From Kordiimonas lipolytica (GTDB taxonomy: Bacteria; Pseudomonadota; Alphaproteobacteria; Sphingomonadales; Kordiimonadaceae), in contig NZ_LRUB01000007.1 of the NCBI RefSeq assembly GCF_001550065.1, positions 1-64,000 of the forward strand: DNA of 64,000 nt, in the 5' to 3' direction. The number at the start of each line of letters is the position of its first letter. Position 1 is the stretch's first letter. This document shows, in pieces, positions 9,900 to 17,432 of this stretch. The notes beneath the pieces were generated by a model, which was given only the letters and a program-made list of their open reading frames with translations, ran no database searches and was not told where the DNA came from. A program made the position numbers and the translations under genes.

Positions 9900-11207
9900 C
9901 TATATACCGAGTTTGTCCCGCATCGAATACCACCAGCAGCCAAGGGTGCTTAACGGTACACTAAGAAGCTGTCCTCCGGGGAAGCTTCTTGCGGGCATGC
10001 TTGCAAACACATCGAAATGTGTCGCATCGCCGTGCAGTGCATGGGCGACAAGACGTCCCATCATATGGGAGCTGGTGACGCCGTGACCACTGTAACCATG
10101 GGCGAAATACGTCCCGCTGCCAAGCCGGCCAACATGCGGCAGGCGCGACCAAGTTAGTGCGATATTGCCCTGCCAGCCAAAGTCCACCTTCAAATCCTTT
10201 GTCGCCGGGAACAGGCGTTCCATGTTCGGGCGCAATGCTTTTTCAACGTCGGCGACATCTTCGCCGCCATAAACTGTGCCGCCACCAAACAACAGGCGCT
10301 TGTCGGCTGTCAGGCGAAAATAATCCAACACATAGTTGGCATCCTCGACGCACATATCAGTCGGCAGAATGTCATTTGCCATTTTATCGGAAAGCGGCTC
10401 GGTCACAATGATTTGCGTGCTGGCAGGCAGGATTTTGGGGTAGAGCTGTTTCACGGTTTTTCCGAGATAAGCATTACCTGCAAGCACGACATATCGGCTG
10501 GTGACCGAGCCGCTTTCCGTGTGCACAACAGGAGTAGCGGACTGGTGGTCCACTTCTGTTACGCGTGTTTGTTCAAAGATGCGGGTGCCCAAGCCTTCAG
10601 CAGCCTTGGCTTCGCCCTGTACCAGATTAAGGGGGTGGATATGGCCGCCCTTGTGATCAATCCAGCCACCGACATATTTATCGGTACCCACATGATCGCG
10701 GATCGCGTGGCTGTTCAGAATTTCAATGCCGTTCCTGCCGCGTGACGCCCACATGTCCCTCACTTCGGTCATGCCGCGCAACTGCTTTGTGGAACATGCA
10801 GCAAGCACGGAACCGTATTTAAGGTCACACTTGATACCGTAACGGCTGACAAGCTCGCGGATCACGTTGCCGCCTTCAAGCGCCAGGGATGCAAGTGCTG
10901 TCGCGCCTTCTGGGCCAACGGTGTTTTCAATATATTCGATTTCACGGCTGAAGCCGTTGATGATCTGTCCGCCGTTTCGGCCCGAGGCACCCCAGCCAAC
11001 CTTGGCGCCCTCAAGAATCACAACGTCATAACCGAGTTCAGCGAGCGTCAGGCCTGTAACCATGCCTGTAAAGCCGCCGCCAACGATGCAGACATCCGCT
11101 TCGATGTCGCCTTCAAGGGCGGGGCGGTTCTTCGTATCATTAGCGGTCGCGGCATAATACGAGCCGGTATGTTCAGTATGTTGCTGCACAAATACACCTG
11201 TTAGCAT
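9900..11207 (-). CDS. puuB: Gamma-glutamylputrescine oxidase PuuB (first copy)
   Basis: A 435-residue FAD-dependent amine oxidase of the DAO family. It oxidises gamma-glutamylputrescine to gamma-glutamyl-gamma-aminobutyraldehyde with release of ammonia and peroxide. The N-terminal dinucleotide fold is clear (VCIVGGGFTGMVTGLTLAE, residues about 40-58). It is followed by VGWGASGRNGGQI, which binds the flavin in this family, and by LTWSRLPHVGRL and YFAHGYSGHGVTSSHMMG near the C-terminus. It is the first gene of the minus-strand operon. The ATG at 11207 lacks a good ribosome site, and GTG 11189 is an alternative with AGGTG before it. It is a paralogue of the gene at 14345. Confidence 0.9.
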   Translation of the reverse strand: MLTGVFVQQHTEHTGSYYAATANDTKNRPALEGDIEADVCIVGGGFTGMVTGLTLAELGYDVVILEGAKVGWGASGRNGGQIINGFSREIEYIENTVGPEGATALASLALEGGNVIRELVSRYGIKCDLKYGSVLAACSTKQLRGMTEVRDMWASRGRNGIEILNSHAIRDHVGTDKYVGGWIDHKGGHIHPLNLVQGEAKAAEGLGTRIFEQTRVTEVDHQSATPVVHTESGSVTSRYVVLAGNAYLGKTVKQLYPKILPASTQIIVTEPLSDKMANDILPTDMCVEDANYVLDYFRLTADKRLLFGGGTVYGGEDVADVEKALRPNMERLFPATKDLKVDFGWQGNIALTWSRLPHVGRLGSGTYFAHGYSGHGVTSSHMMGRLVAHALHGDATHFDVFASMPARSFPGGQLLSVPLSTLGCWWYSMRDKLGI

Positions 11208-11247
11208 AGAGGGGTGACTGGGCCCTTAGGCCGATAACTTGCGAATA

Positions 11248-11276
11248 AAGTGATCACATTTTTGAAAATGGGTCAA
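11248..11276 (-). promoter_or_regulatory. Putative puuB promoter with overlapping operator
   Basis: On the minus strand, TTGACC (11276-11271) is followed by a 17-base spacer and TCACTT (11253-11248). The GTGATCAC palindrome (11250-11257) covers the -10 edge. The predicted transcript would start about 33 bases before the puuB ATG. The -10 is a poor match on its own, so the call rests on the matching layout of the opposite promoter. Confidence 0.5.
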
Positions 11277-11377
11277 GTGAACTTTTAAAATCCCGTTTAA
11301 ACAGCAGGATAAAGGGGTTTTTAGCCGATATGGCCATGATTCAATGTGGCTGATTGAGTAAAAATGGCCCAGCCGTG

Positions 11378-11406
11378 TTGACACTAATCTCATTTTGTGA
11401 TCACAT
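11378..11406 (+). promoter_or_regulatory. Putative gabD promoter with overlapping operator
   Basis: TTGACA (11378-11383), a 17-base spacer, and TCACAT (11401-11406). The 10-base palindrome TGTGATCACA (11396-11405) spans the spacer/-10 junction. The layout matches that of the puuB promoter facing the other way. Confidence 0.5.
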
Positions 11407-11522
11407 TGTCTCGTGCCTAGAGAGTTGCCGCTGCTGGTACCGTGGACAAAATGTTCCGAGTAATTCGTTCAGGTTGCCGGGCAGCGGCGCTTCCTCTGGG
11501 TATAGAAAAGTGGGATTTTGAA

Positions 11523-12977
11523 ATGAAACTGAGTGATCATTCCTTATTGAAGGATAAGGGCTATATTGACGGTTCCTGGGTGGACGCGCAGTGTGGTGAA
11601 ACATTCGACGTGAAAAACCCGGCGACGGGTGAAGTGATTGCAACGCTTCCCAATATGGGAGCGGTTGAGACGCGCGCGGCAATCGAGGCTGCTGAGGCTG
11701 CCTTTGCAGATTGGCGTGGCCGAGTGGCTGCAGAGCGCTCCCGTATTCTGAAAAAATGGTATCAGCTCATTATGGATGCGCAGGAAGACCTGGCGCAGAT
11801 CCTGACGGCCGAAATGGGTAAGTCACTCGCGGAAGCGCGTGGCGAAATCGCTTACGGCGCCAGTTTCATTGAATGGTTTGCAGAAGAGGGCAAGCGCGTA
11901 TACGGCGATGTGATTCCGCAGCACCAGGCCGACAAGCGCATCATTGTGCTGAAGCAGCCAATTGGCGTTGTGGCGGCTATTACGCCCTGGAATTTCCCGA
12001 ATGCGATGATTACTCGTAAAGTTGCGCCGGCGCTAGCTGTTGGCTGCCCGGTTGTGGTGAAGCCTGCGGCGGAGACGCCGCTGTCTGCACTTGCGCTCGC
12101 TGAGCTTGCAGAACGCGCAGGCCTGCCAAAAGGTTTGTTGAATATCATTGTGGGCAAGAAATCCCGCGATATTGGTGGTGAGATGTGTGCCAACGAGACG
12201 GTGCGCAAGCTGACCTTCACTGGCTCCACCGAAGTTGGTCGGGTGCTGATGCGCCAGTGTGCGGACGATATCAAGAAGGTGTCGCTGGAGCTTGGCGGCA
12301 ACGCACCGTTCATTGTGTTTGATGATGCGGACATTGATGCCGCTGTTGAGGGCGCCATGGCGTCCAAATACCGCAATTCCGGCCAGACCTGCGTGTGTGC
12401 CAACCGCCTGTATGTGCAGGCCGGTGTCTATGACGAATTTGTTGAAAAGCTGGCTGAAAAAGTCACGGCCATGAAGGTTGGCGACGGCACCGAAGAAGGT
12501 GTGGTGCAAGGGCCGCTTATTAACGAGGCGGCCATTGAAAAGGTCGAAGAACATATTTCGGATGCACTCGGCAAAGGGGCTGCGCTGGTGACGGGTGGTT
12601 CACGCCATGCGCTCGGCGGCAGCTTCTTTGAGCCGACTATCCTGCGGGACGTCACGCGCGAGATGAAAGTCGCGCGCGAGGAAACATTTGGCCCTGTAGC
12701 GCCTGTGTTCAAATTTGATGACGAAGCCGATGTCGTGGCCCAGGCCAATGACACGGAATTTGGCCTTGCCTCCTATTTCTATGCTCGCGACCTGTCGCGG
12801 GTATGGCGGGTGGCTGAGGCGCTTGAGTACGGCATGGTCGGTATCAATACTGGCATCCTGTCAACAGAAGTGGCGCCGTTTGGCGGCGTTAAACAGTCCG
12901 GCCTGGGGCGCGAAGGTTCGCGCTACGGGATCGAGGATTATGTTGAAGTGAAGTATCTCTGCATGGCGGGAATTTAA
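11523..12977 (+). CDS. gabD: Succinate-semialdehyde dehydrogenase GabD
   Basis: A 484-residue aldehyde dehydrogenase that oxidises succinate semialdehyde, the product of GABA transamination, to succinate for the TCA cycle. The start MKLSDHSLLKDKGYIDGSW lines up with GabD proteins, so I used ATG 11523 instead of the longer GTG 11442. Family motifs are TPWNFPNAMITRK, FTGSTEVGRVLM, the general base in LELGGNAPFIVFDD, and the nucleophile in SGQTCVCANRLYV; the second cysteine two residues on is typical of GabD redox control. The C-terminal FGGVKQSGLGREGSRYGIEDY is also characteristic. It is the first gene of the plus-strand operon and completes the pathway begun by the Puu enzymes. Confidence 0.92.
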   Translation: MKLSDHSLLKDKGYIDGSWVDAQCGETFDVKNPATGEVIATLPNMGAVETRAAIEAAEAAFADWRGRVAAERSRILKKWYQLIMDAQEDLAQILTAEMGKSLAEARGEIAYGASFIEWFAEEGKRVYGDVIPQHQADKRIIVLKQPIGVVAAITPWNFPNAMITRKVAPALAVGCPVVVKPAAETPLSALALAELAERAGLPKGLLNIIVGKKSRDIGGEMCANETVRKLTFTGSTEVGRVLMRQCADDIKKVSLELGGNAPFIVFDDADIDAAVEGAMASKYRNSGQTCVCANRLYVQAGVYDEFVEKLAEKVTAMKVGDGTEEGVVQGPLINEAAIEKVEEHISDALGKGAALVTGGSRHALGGSFFEPTILRDVTREMKVAREETFGPVAPVFKFDDEADVVAQANDTEFGLASYFYARDLSRVWRVAEALEYGMVGINTGILSTEVAPFGGVKQSGLGREGSRYGIEDYVEVKYLCMAGI

Positions 12978-12978
12978 T

Positions 12979-14337
12979 GTGAGTAGTGTAAGTATGCCAG
13001 TTAGTGAGGAAATAAAGTCCTTCATGAAGGACAATCCGGATATTGAAGTAGTGGAAGTGCTGATTGCAGATATCAATGGTATCTTCCGCGGCAAGCAGAT
13101 GCCTGCCTCCGGTCTCAAGAAACTGGCAAAAAATGGTGTTCCGTTTCCAATCACCACCACGTTCCTGACTACGAACGGCTCGAATGCGGAATATACGCTT
13201 GATGAATACGGCAGTGACCCTGACCGCATCTGTATGCCGGTGCCGGGTACGCTGAAACGCGTTCCCTGGGCTTCGCGTCCGACCGCTCAAATCCAGGTCA
13301 CCATGCAGAACAGTGACGGTACGCCTTTCTTTATGGACCCGCGTGCCGTTCTGCAGCGGGTGCTGGCGCGCTATGCCGAAAAGGGCCTTCGCCCGGTTAT
13401 TGCGCTTGAATATGAGTTCTTCCTGTTCGATCGGGGTTCCATTCCGCCGGTGCCAGTGTCGCCGCCGAACGGTATGGCGGCCGCAAGCGGCGCCAATTGC
13501 TACAATATGGACGTCTATTATGACTTCGAAGGCCTGATGCAGGAAATCGAGAATGATTGCCGTGCCCAGGGTCTGGATGTCATTGGTTTGGTTTGCGAAT
13601 ACGGCAATGGCCAGTTCGAGGTGAACCTGCAGCACACGTCAAATGTAGAGAAGGCCTGTGATGATGCGCTTCTTTTGAAGCGAGCTGTTAAGGCGGTGGC
13701 GCTGAAGCACGGTCTGTTGGCAAGCTTCATGGCCAAGCCGATTTTTGACGAAGTTGGTAACGGCCTTCATGCGCATGTAAGCGTGCTGGACGAGGACGGT
13801 AACAATATCTTCGCGGGCGAAGATGGTGAGGAACTGTTGAAGCATGCGGTGGGGGGGCTTCTTCGCACCATGCCGCAGGCAACTGCTTTCTTTGCGCCAA
13901 ACGCCAATAGCTACCGCAGATTCGACCCAGACTGGTTTGCGCCGGTGGTGCCAAACTGGGGTGAAAACAACCGCCGCCTGAGCGTGCGACTGCCGCTTTC
14001 CGATGAAGCAAATCGCCGGTTTGAACACCGTGTTTGCGGCGCAGATGTGTGCCCGCATCTGGTGGTGGCAGCAATCCTTGCGGGTGCTTTCCACGGACTT
14101 CGGGACGAAACCGACCCAGGAGAGCCTCTTGGCGAGTTTGATCTGGTAGATTTTGACGGGGTTCTGCCGCCACGCTGGCGCATTGCGCTGGATGTGCTGG
14201 AGAAAAGCAAGATCATGCGCCGCTATCTGGGCGATGACTTCGTAGATTTGTACCTGCAGGTGCGCCGGTCGGAGGAGGAGGAATTCCACCGTCAGATCAG
14301 CACCGCCGATTATGAACAGTATTTGAGAATTATCTAG
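12979..14337 (+). CDS. Second gamma-glutamylpolyamine synthetase-like protein (PuuA paralogue)
   Basis: A 452-residue glutamine synthetase-superfamily enzyme, clearly a diverged paralogue of the protein at 6845-8206. It has VLIADINGIFRGKQMPAS in the beta-grasp domain. The catalytic domain shows ALEYEFFLFDRGS, CEYGNGQFEVNLQHTS, GLHAHVSVLDEDG, NNRRLSVRLPLSD and RRFEHRVCGADVCPHLV. The N-terminal metal and ATP motifs are kept, but the substrate loops differ, so it probably glutamylates a different amine, such as another polyamine, ethanolamine or an aromatic amine. It starts 1 base after the gabD stop with GTG; ATG 12994 is the alternative. The gene for its likely partner oxidase follows 7 bases downstream. 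Confidence 0.85.
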   Translation: MSSVSMPVSEEIKSFMKDNPDIEVVEVLIADINGIFRGKQMPASGLKKLAKNGVPFPITTTFLTTNGSNAEYTLDEYGSDPDRICMPVPGTLKRVPWASRPTAQIQVTMQNSDGTPFFMDPRAVLQRVLARYAEKGLRPVIALEYEFFLFDRGSIPPVPVSPPNGMAAASGANCYNMDVYYDFEGLMQEIENDCRAQGLDVIGLVCEYGNGQFEVNLQHTSNVEKACDDALLLKRAVKAVALKHGLLASFMAKPIFDEVGNGLHAHVSVLDEDGNNIFAGEDGEELLKHAVGGLLRTMPQATAFFAPNANSYRRFDPDWFAPVVPNWGENNRRLSVRLPLSDEANRRFEHRVCGADVCPHLVVAAILAGAFHGLRDETDPGEPLGEFDLVDFDGVLPPRWRIALDVLEKSKIMRRYLGDDFVDLYLQVRRSEEEEFHRQISTADYEQYLRII

Positions 14338-14344
14338 AGGCCTT

Positions 14345-15658
14345 ATGCGTATTCGCGATTCCATCCATAGTGACCAATTGCCGCCATCTTATTATACGGC
14401 GACCTGCAATGACCTTGAGCCTTTTAGCCGCCTAGAAGGCAATATGAAGGTTAATGTGTGTGTTGTCGGGGGCGGTTTCACTGGCGTTGCCGCAGCGCTC
14501 CACCTTGCCGAGCGGGGCTTCGAGGTTGCGCTCGTGGAACAGAACCGCATTGGCTGGGGCGCCTCTGGCCGCAATGGTGGCCAGGTTATCGGCGGCTATG
14601 GGCCGGAGCTGTCTAACCTGTCCAAGATCGAGAAGGTTTTTGGCAAGGATAACGCGCGCGCAGCCTGGGAAATGGGTGTTGAATGTGTCGACATCATCAA
14701 GGATTGGGTTGCCAAATACGATATCGACTGCGACCTGAAGTGGGGCTATTTCGACGCTGCGATGAAAGAGCGCGAAATGGACGAACTGAAGGAGGCCATG
14801 GATACGCTGGTCGGCTTTGGTTATGAGCCGGAGCAAAAGGTGATCGGTGCCGACGAAGTAAAGAACATCGTAGGCTCTGACCGCTATATCGGCGGTGTCA
14901 CCAACATGGGATGGGGGCATTGCCACCCGCTTAATCTAGTGCGTGGTGAAGCTCGGGCTGCCGAAAAGCTCGGCGTAAAGGTTTTTGAGGACGCGCGTGT
15001 CGCCAATATGGACTTTCAGGAAGGCCACACCATCATTGACATGGGTACTTGCCGCATCACCGCTGATATCGTGGTGCTGGGCGGCAATGCCTACCTGGGT
15101 CGTTTGGTGCCAAAGCTGGCGTCACGCGTGCTGCCGGCCGGCAGCTATATTGTCGCAACGGAGCCGCTCAGCGATGAACAGGTGGCAAGCATTTTGCCAT
15201 CAGATTACGCTGTGTGCGACCAGCGCTGGGCGCTGGATTATTTCCGCCTTTCGGCCGACAAGCGACTGCTGTTTGGTGGCCTTGCGACATATTCGGGGCG
15301 CCACCCGCGTGACATCGTTGCAGCCGTGAAGCCCAATATGCTGAAGGTGTTCCCGCAGCTGGAAGACGTGAAGGTCGACTATAGCTGGGGCGGTTATATG
15401 GGCATCGGCCTGAACCGTATCCCGCAGGTTGGCAGGTTGAATCCGAATGTTTATTTTGCCCAGGCCTATTCCGGCCATGGTGTGGCAGCAACGCACATGT
15501 CGGCAAAATTGATCGCCGAGGCGATTGCAGGACAGTTCGAACGCTTTGATATCATGGAAAAAATCAAGCATCCTCCATTCCCTGGGGGGCAAATGTTTGC
15601 CCAGCCCCTGCAGGCTATTGGTATGGCCTATTACCGCATGAAGGACGCATTGGGATAA
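14345..15658 (+). CDS. Second gamma-glutamylamine oxidase (PuuB paralogue)
   Basis: A 437-residue FAD-dependent DAO-family oxidase. The Rossmann motif is VCVVGGGFTGVAAALHLAERG (shown here in part as GGGFTGVAAALHL), followed by RIGWGASGRNGGQVIGGYG. Further conserved stretches are NMGWGHCHPLNLVRGEARA and FAQAYSGHGVAATHMSAK. It is similar in length and motif order to the oxidase at 9900-11207. With the preceding synthetase it would form an alternative pair that glutamylates and then oxidises an amine. The ribosome site AGAGG lies just before ATG 14345, 7 bases after the synthetase stop, so the genes are co-translated as one operon. Confidence 0.88.
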   Translation: MRIRDSIHSDQLPPSYYTATCNDLEPFSRLEGNMKVNVCVVGGGFTGVAAALHLAERGFEVALVEQNRIGWGASGRNGGQVIGGYGPELSNLSKIEKVFGKDNARAAWEMGVECVDIIKDWVAKYDIDCDLKWGYFDAAMKEREMDELKEAMDTLVGFGYEPEQKVIGADEVKNIVGSDRYIGGVTNMGWGHCHPLNLVRGEARAAEKLGVKVFEDARVANMDFQEGHTIIDMGTCRITADIVVLGGNAYLGRLVPKLASRVLPAGSYIVATEPLSDEQVASILPSDYAVCDQRWALDYFRLSADKRLLFGGLATYSGRHPRDIVAAVKPNMLKVFPQLEDVKVDYSWGGYMGIGLNRIPQVGRLNPNVYFAQAYSGHGVAATHMSAKLIAEAIAGQFERFDIMEKIKHPPFPGGQMFAQPLQAIGMAYYRMKDALG

Positions 15659-15662
15659 AGTC

Positions 15663-17297
15663 ATGGCTTCAAACACCGGCACCATTGGAATGAAACCAAC
15701 AGGCGCTGCCCCTCGCGAGATGGGGCAGGCGGATGTGGCTAAATTCCTGCGCCGGGGGTATCAGGCGTTGATGCGCCGGGATTTCAAGGAAGCCGGTGGT
15801 TGCTGCAATCTGGTTCTGAAATACCATCCCAAGCTTTTAGAAGCCCATTTCCTGGTTGGACTTGTTGGGATTGAAAGCGGTGACTGGATAACCGCGCGCC
15901 GGGCCTTCAAGAATGTTGTTTCGCTGAATGACAAACACGCCGCTGGTTGGGCCCAGTTTGCGCGCTGCTGTGCAAAGATGGGCCAGTTTACCATGGCGGA
16001 AAAGGCTGTCCGCCACGCTGAAGAGAACGCCCCCAAGGACCCACTGGTGTTGGACGTCATCGGCAATGTTCACAGTATTCTTGGCGATCAGAAAACGGCG
16101 CTGGAGTGGTTCGACAAGGCACTGGCGGGTGCCGGTTCCGCCTTCTTTGAGTTGAGCCGCGCGAAAGCCCTGACATTCCTTGGGCGGCTTGAGGAAGCGG
16201 CAGAATCTCTTGGTAAAGTGCTGGCAGAAAAGCCTGATGATGGTATGGCGCACTGGATGCTGGCGCGTCTGGACAAGGCGGCTGACGACAGCCACGCCAG
16301 GACCATGAAAGAAATAGCAGATCGCCTGCCTACCGGACACCCGAGCCACGCGTTCCTGAACTATGCCATCGGCAAGGAATATGAAGACCTGGAAGCCTGG
16401 GACGAAGCGTTCGCGGCTTACGATGCAGGAGCCCGGGCGCGCCGCGCGTCTGTTCCATACGATGAACAGGCTGAGATTGAGCTTTTTGAAGCCCTGGAGC
16501 AGACCCTTGATGAAGAATGGCTCAGCAGTGTGGGTGAGGGGGCGTCAACTGATGCCCCAATTTTCATTGTTGGCCAGCCACGGACCGGAACCACGCTTGT
16601 GGAGCGGATCATCACAGCGCACAGCGATGTAGATTCAGCGGGTGAGCTGCAACAGTTTGCCATGGGGATCAAGCGCCAGCTTGAGATGAGCTCGCCCAAG
16701 CCGATGACGGCCGACATCATCAGGGAAACACCGAAGCTGGACGCAAAGGCCCTTGGAGAGCTGTATCTGGAGACGACCAAATCTGTGCAGCCAGATACCA
16801 AGCGGTTCATCGACAAGATGCCTGTCAACTATATGTATTTGCCGCTGATTGCCGCGGCACTACCGAACGCAAAAATCATTCATATTGTGCGCGACCCGAT
16901 GGACAGCTGTTTTGCAAGCTACAAGCAGCTGTTTGCCGAGGCCTACTATCATTCCTATGACCAGGCAGAGATGGCGCGCCACCATGTGCGATACCGCAGG
17001 CTGATGGACCGCTGGCGCGACCTGCTTGGTGAGCGCATCCTGGATGTGCGCTATGAGGACGTGGTGCAGGACCTGGAGCCGAACGCTCGCCGCATCATCG
17101 ATTTTCTGGGCCTTGATTGGCAAGACGCCTGTGTGGATTTCCACGAACAGGATGCTGCGGTGACGACCGCAAGTGCCGCGCAGGTGCGCGAAAAGGCCCA
17201 TACCCGGTCTGTTGGCCGGTGGAGGAAATTTGAAAAGAATCTGAGCCCAATGATGAATGAGCTCAAGAACGCCGGGCTTGAAGTGGAGCCCATTTGA
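15663..17297 (+). CDS. Tetratricopeptide-repeat sulfotransferase
   Basis: A 544-residue two-domain protein. The first 260 or so residues are TPR-like helix pairs, for example AHFLVGLVGIESGDWITARRA and FDKALAGAGSAFFELSRAKA. The C-terminal half is a Sulfotransfer_3-type domain. Its PAPS-binding loop is FIVGQPRTGTTLVERII (near residue 303) and its 3'-phosphate loop is IHIVRDPMDSCFASYKQL. Such proteins move sulfate from PAPS to sugars, peptides or small molecules, and the TPR part often recruits the acceptor. It begins 4 bases after the oxidase stop in the amine-degradation operon, an unexpected partner. Whether an amine product is sulfated is unknown. Confidence 0.85.
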   Translation: MASNTGTIGMKPTGAAPREMGQADVAKFLRRGYQALMRRDFKEAGGCCNLVLKYHPKLLEAHFLVGLVGIESGDWITARRAFKNVVSLNDKHAAGWAQFARCCAKMGQFTMAEKAVRHAEENAPKDPLVLDVIGNVHSILGDQKTALEWFDKALAGAGSAFFELSRAKALTFLGRLEEAAESLGKVLAEKPDDGMAHWMLARLDKAADDSHARTMKEIADRLPTGHPSHAFLNYAIGKEYEDLEAWDEAFAAYDAGARARRASVPYDEQAEIELFEALEQTLDEEWLSSVGEGASTDAPIFIVGQPRTGTTLVERIITAHSDVDSAGELQQFAMGIKRQLEMSSPKPMTADIIRETPKLDAKALGELYLETTKSVQPDTKRFIDKMPVNYMYLPLIAAALPNAKIIHIVRDPMDSCFASYKQLFAEAYYHSYDQAEMARHHVRYRRLMDRWRDLLGERILDVRYEDVVQDLEPNARRIIDFLGLDWQDACVDFHEQDAAVTTASAAQVREKAHTRSVGRWRKFEKNLSPMMNELKNAGLEVEPI

Positions 17298-17432
17298 AAC
17301 TGGGTGGCAGCGCGGCAATGGGGCCGCAAGCGCACCTTAGGTTAAACATGAGAGCAACAGGTTTGGAGACGGAACATGTTGCTTAACACACCCCGACCCC
17401 CGTCGGGCAATTCCTTAGGGGAGGAGCAGAAA

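Larger units (their letters stand above)
11208..11522. promoter_or_regulatory. Divergent control region between the two amine-degradation operons
   Basis: This 315-base gap holds no convincing gene. Two promoter-like modules point in opposite directions and are described as separate entries. Each has TTGACA or TTGACC, a 17-base spacer, and a -10 hexamer (TCACAT or TCACTT) overlapped by the palindrome GTGATCAC. The central 11285-11370 part is AT-rich without a clear motif. One GntR/FCD repressor, encoded at the end of the minus-strand operon, may control both sides. Confidence 0.6.
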
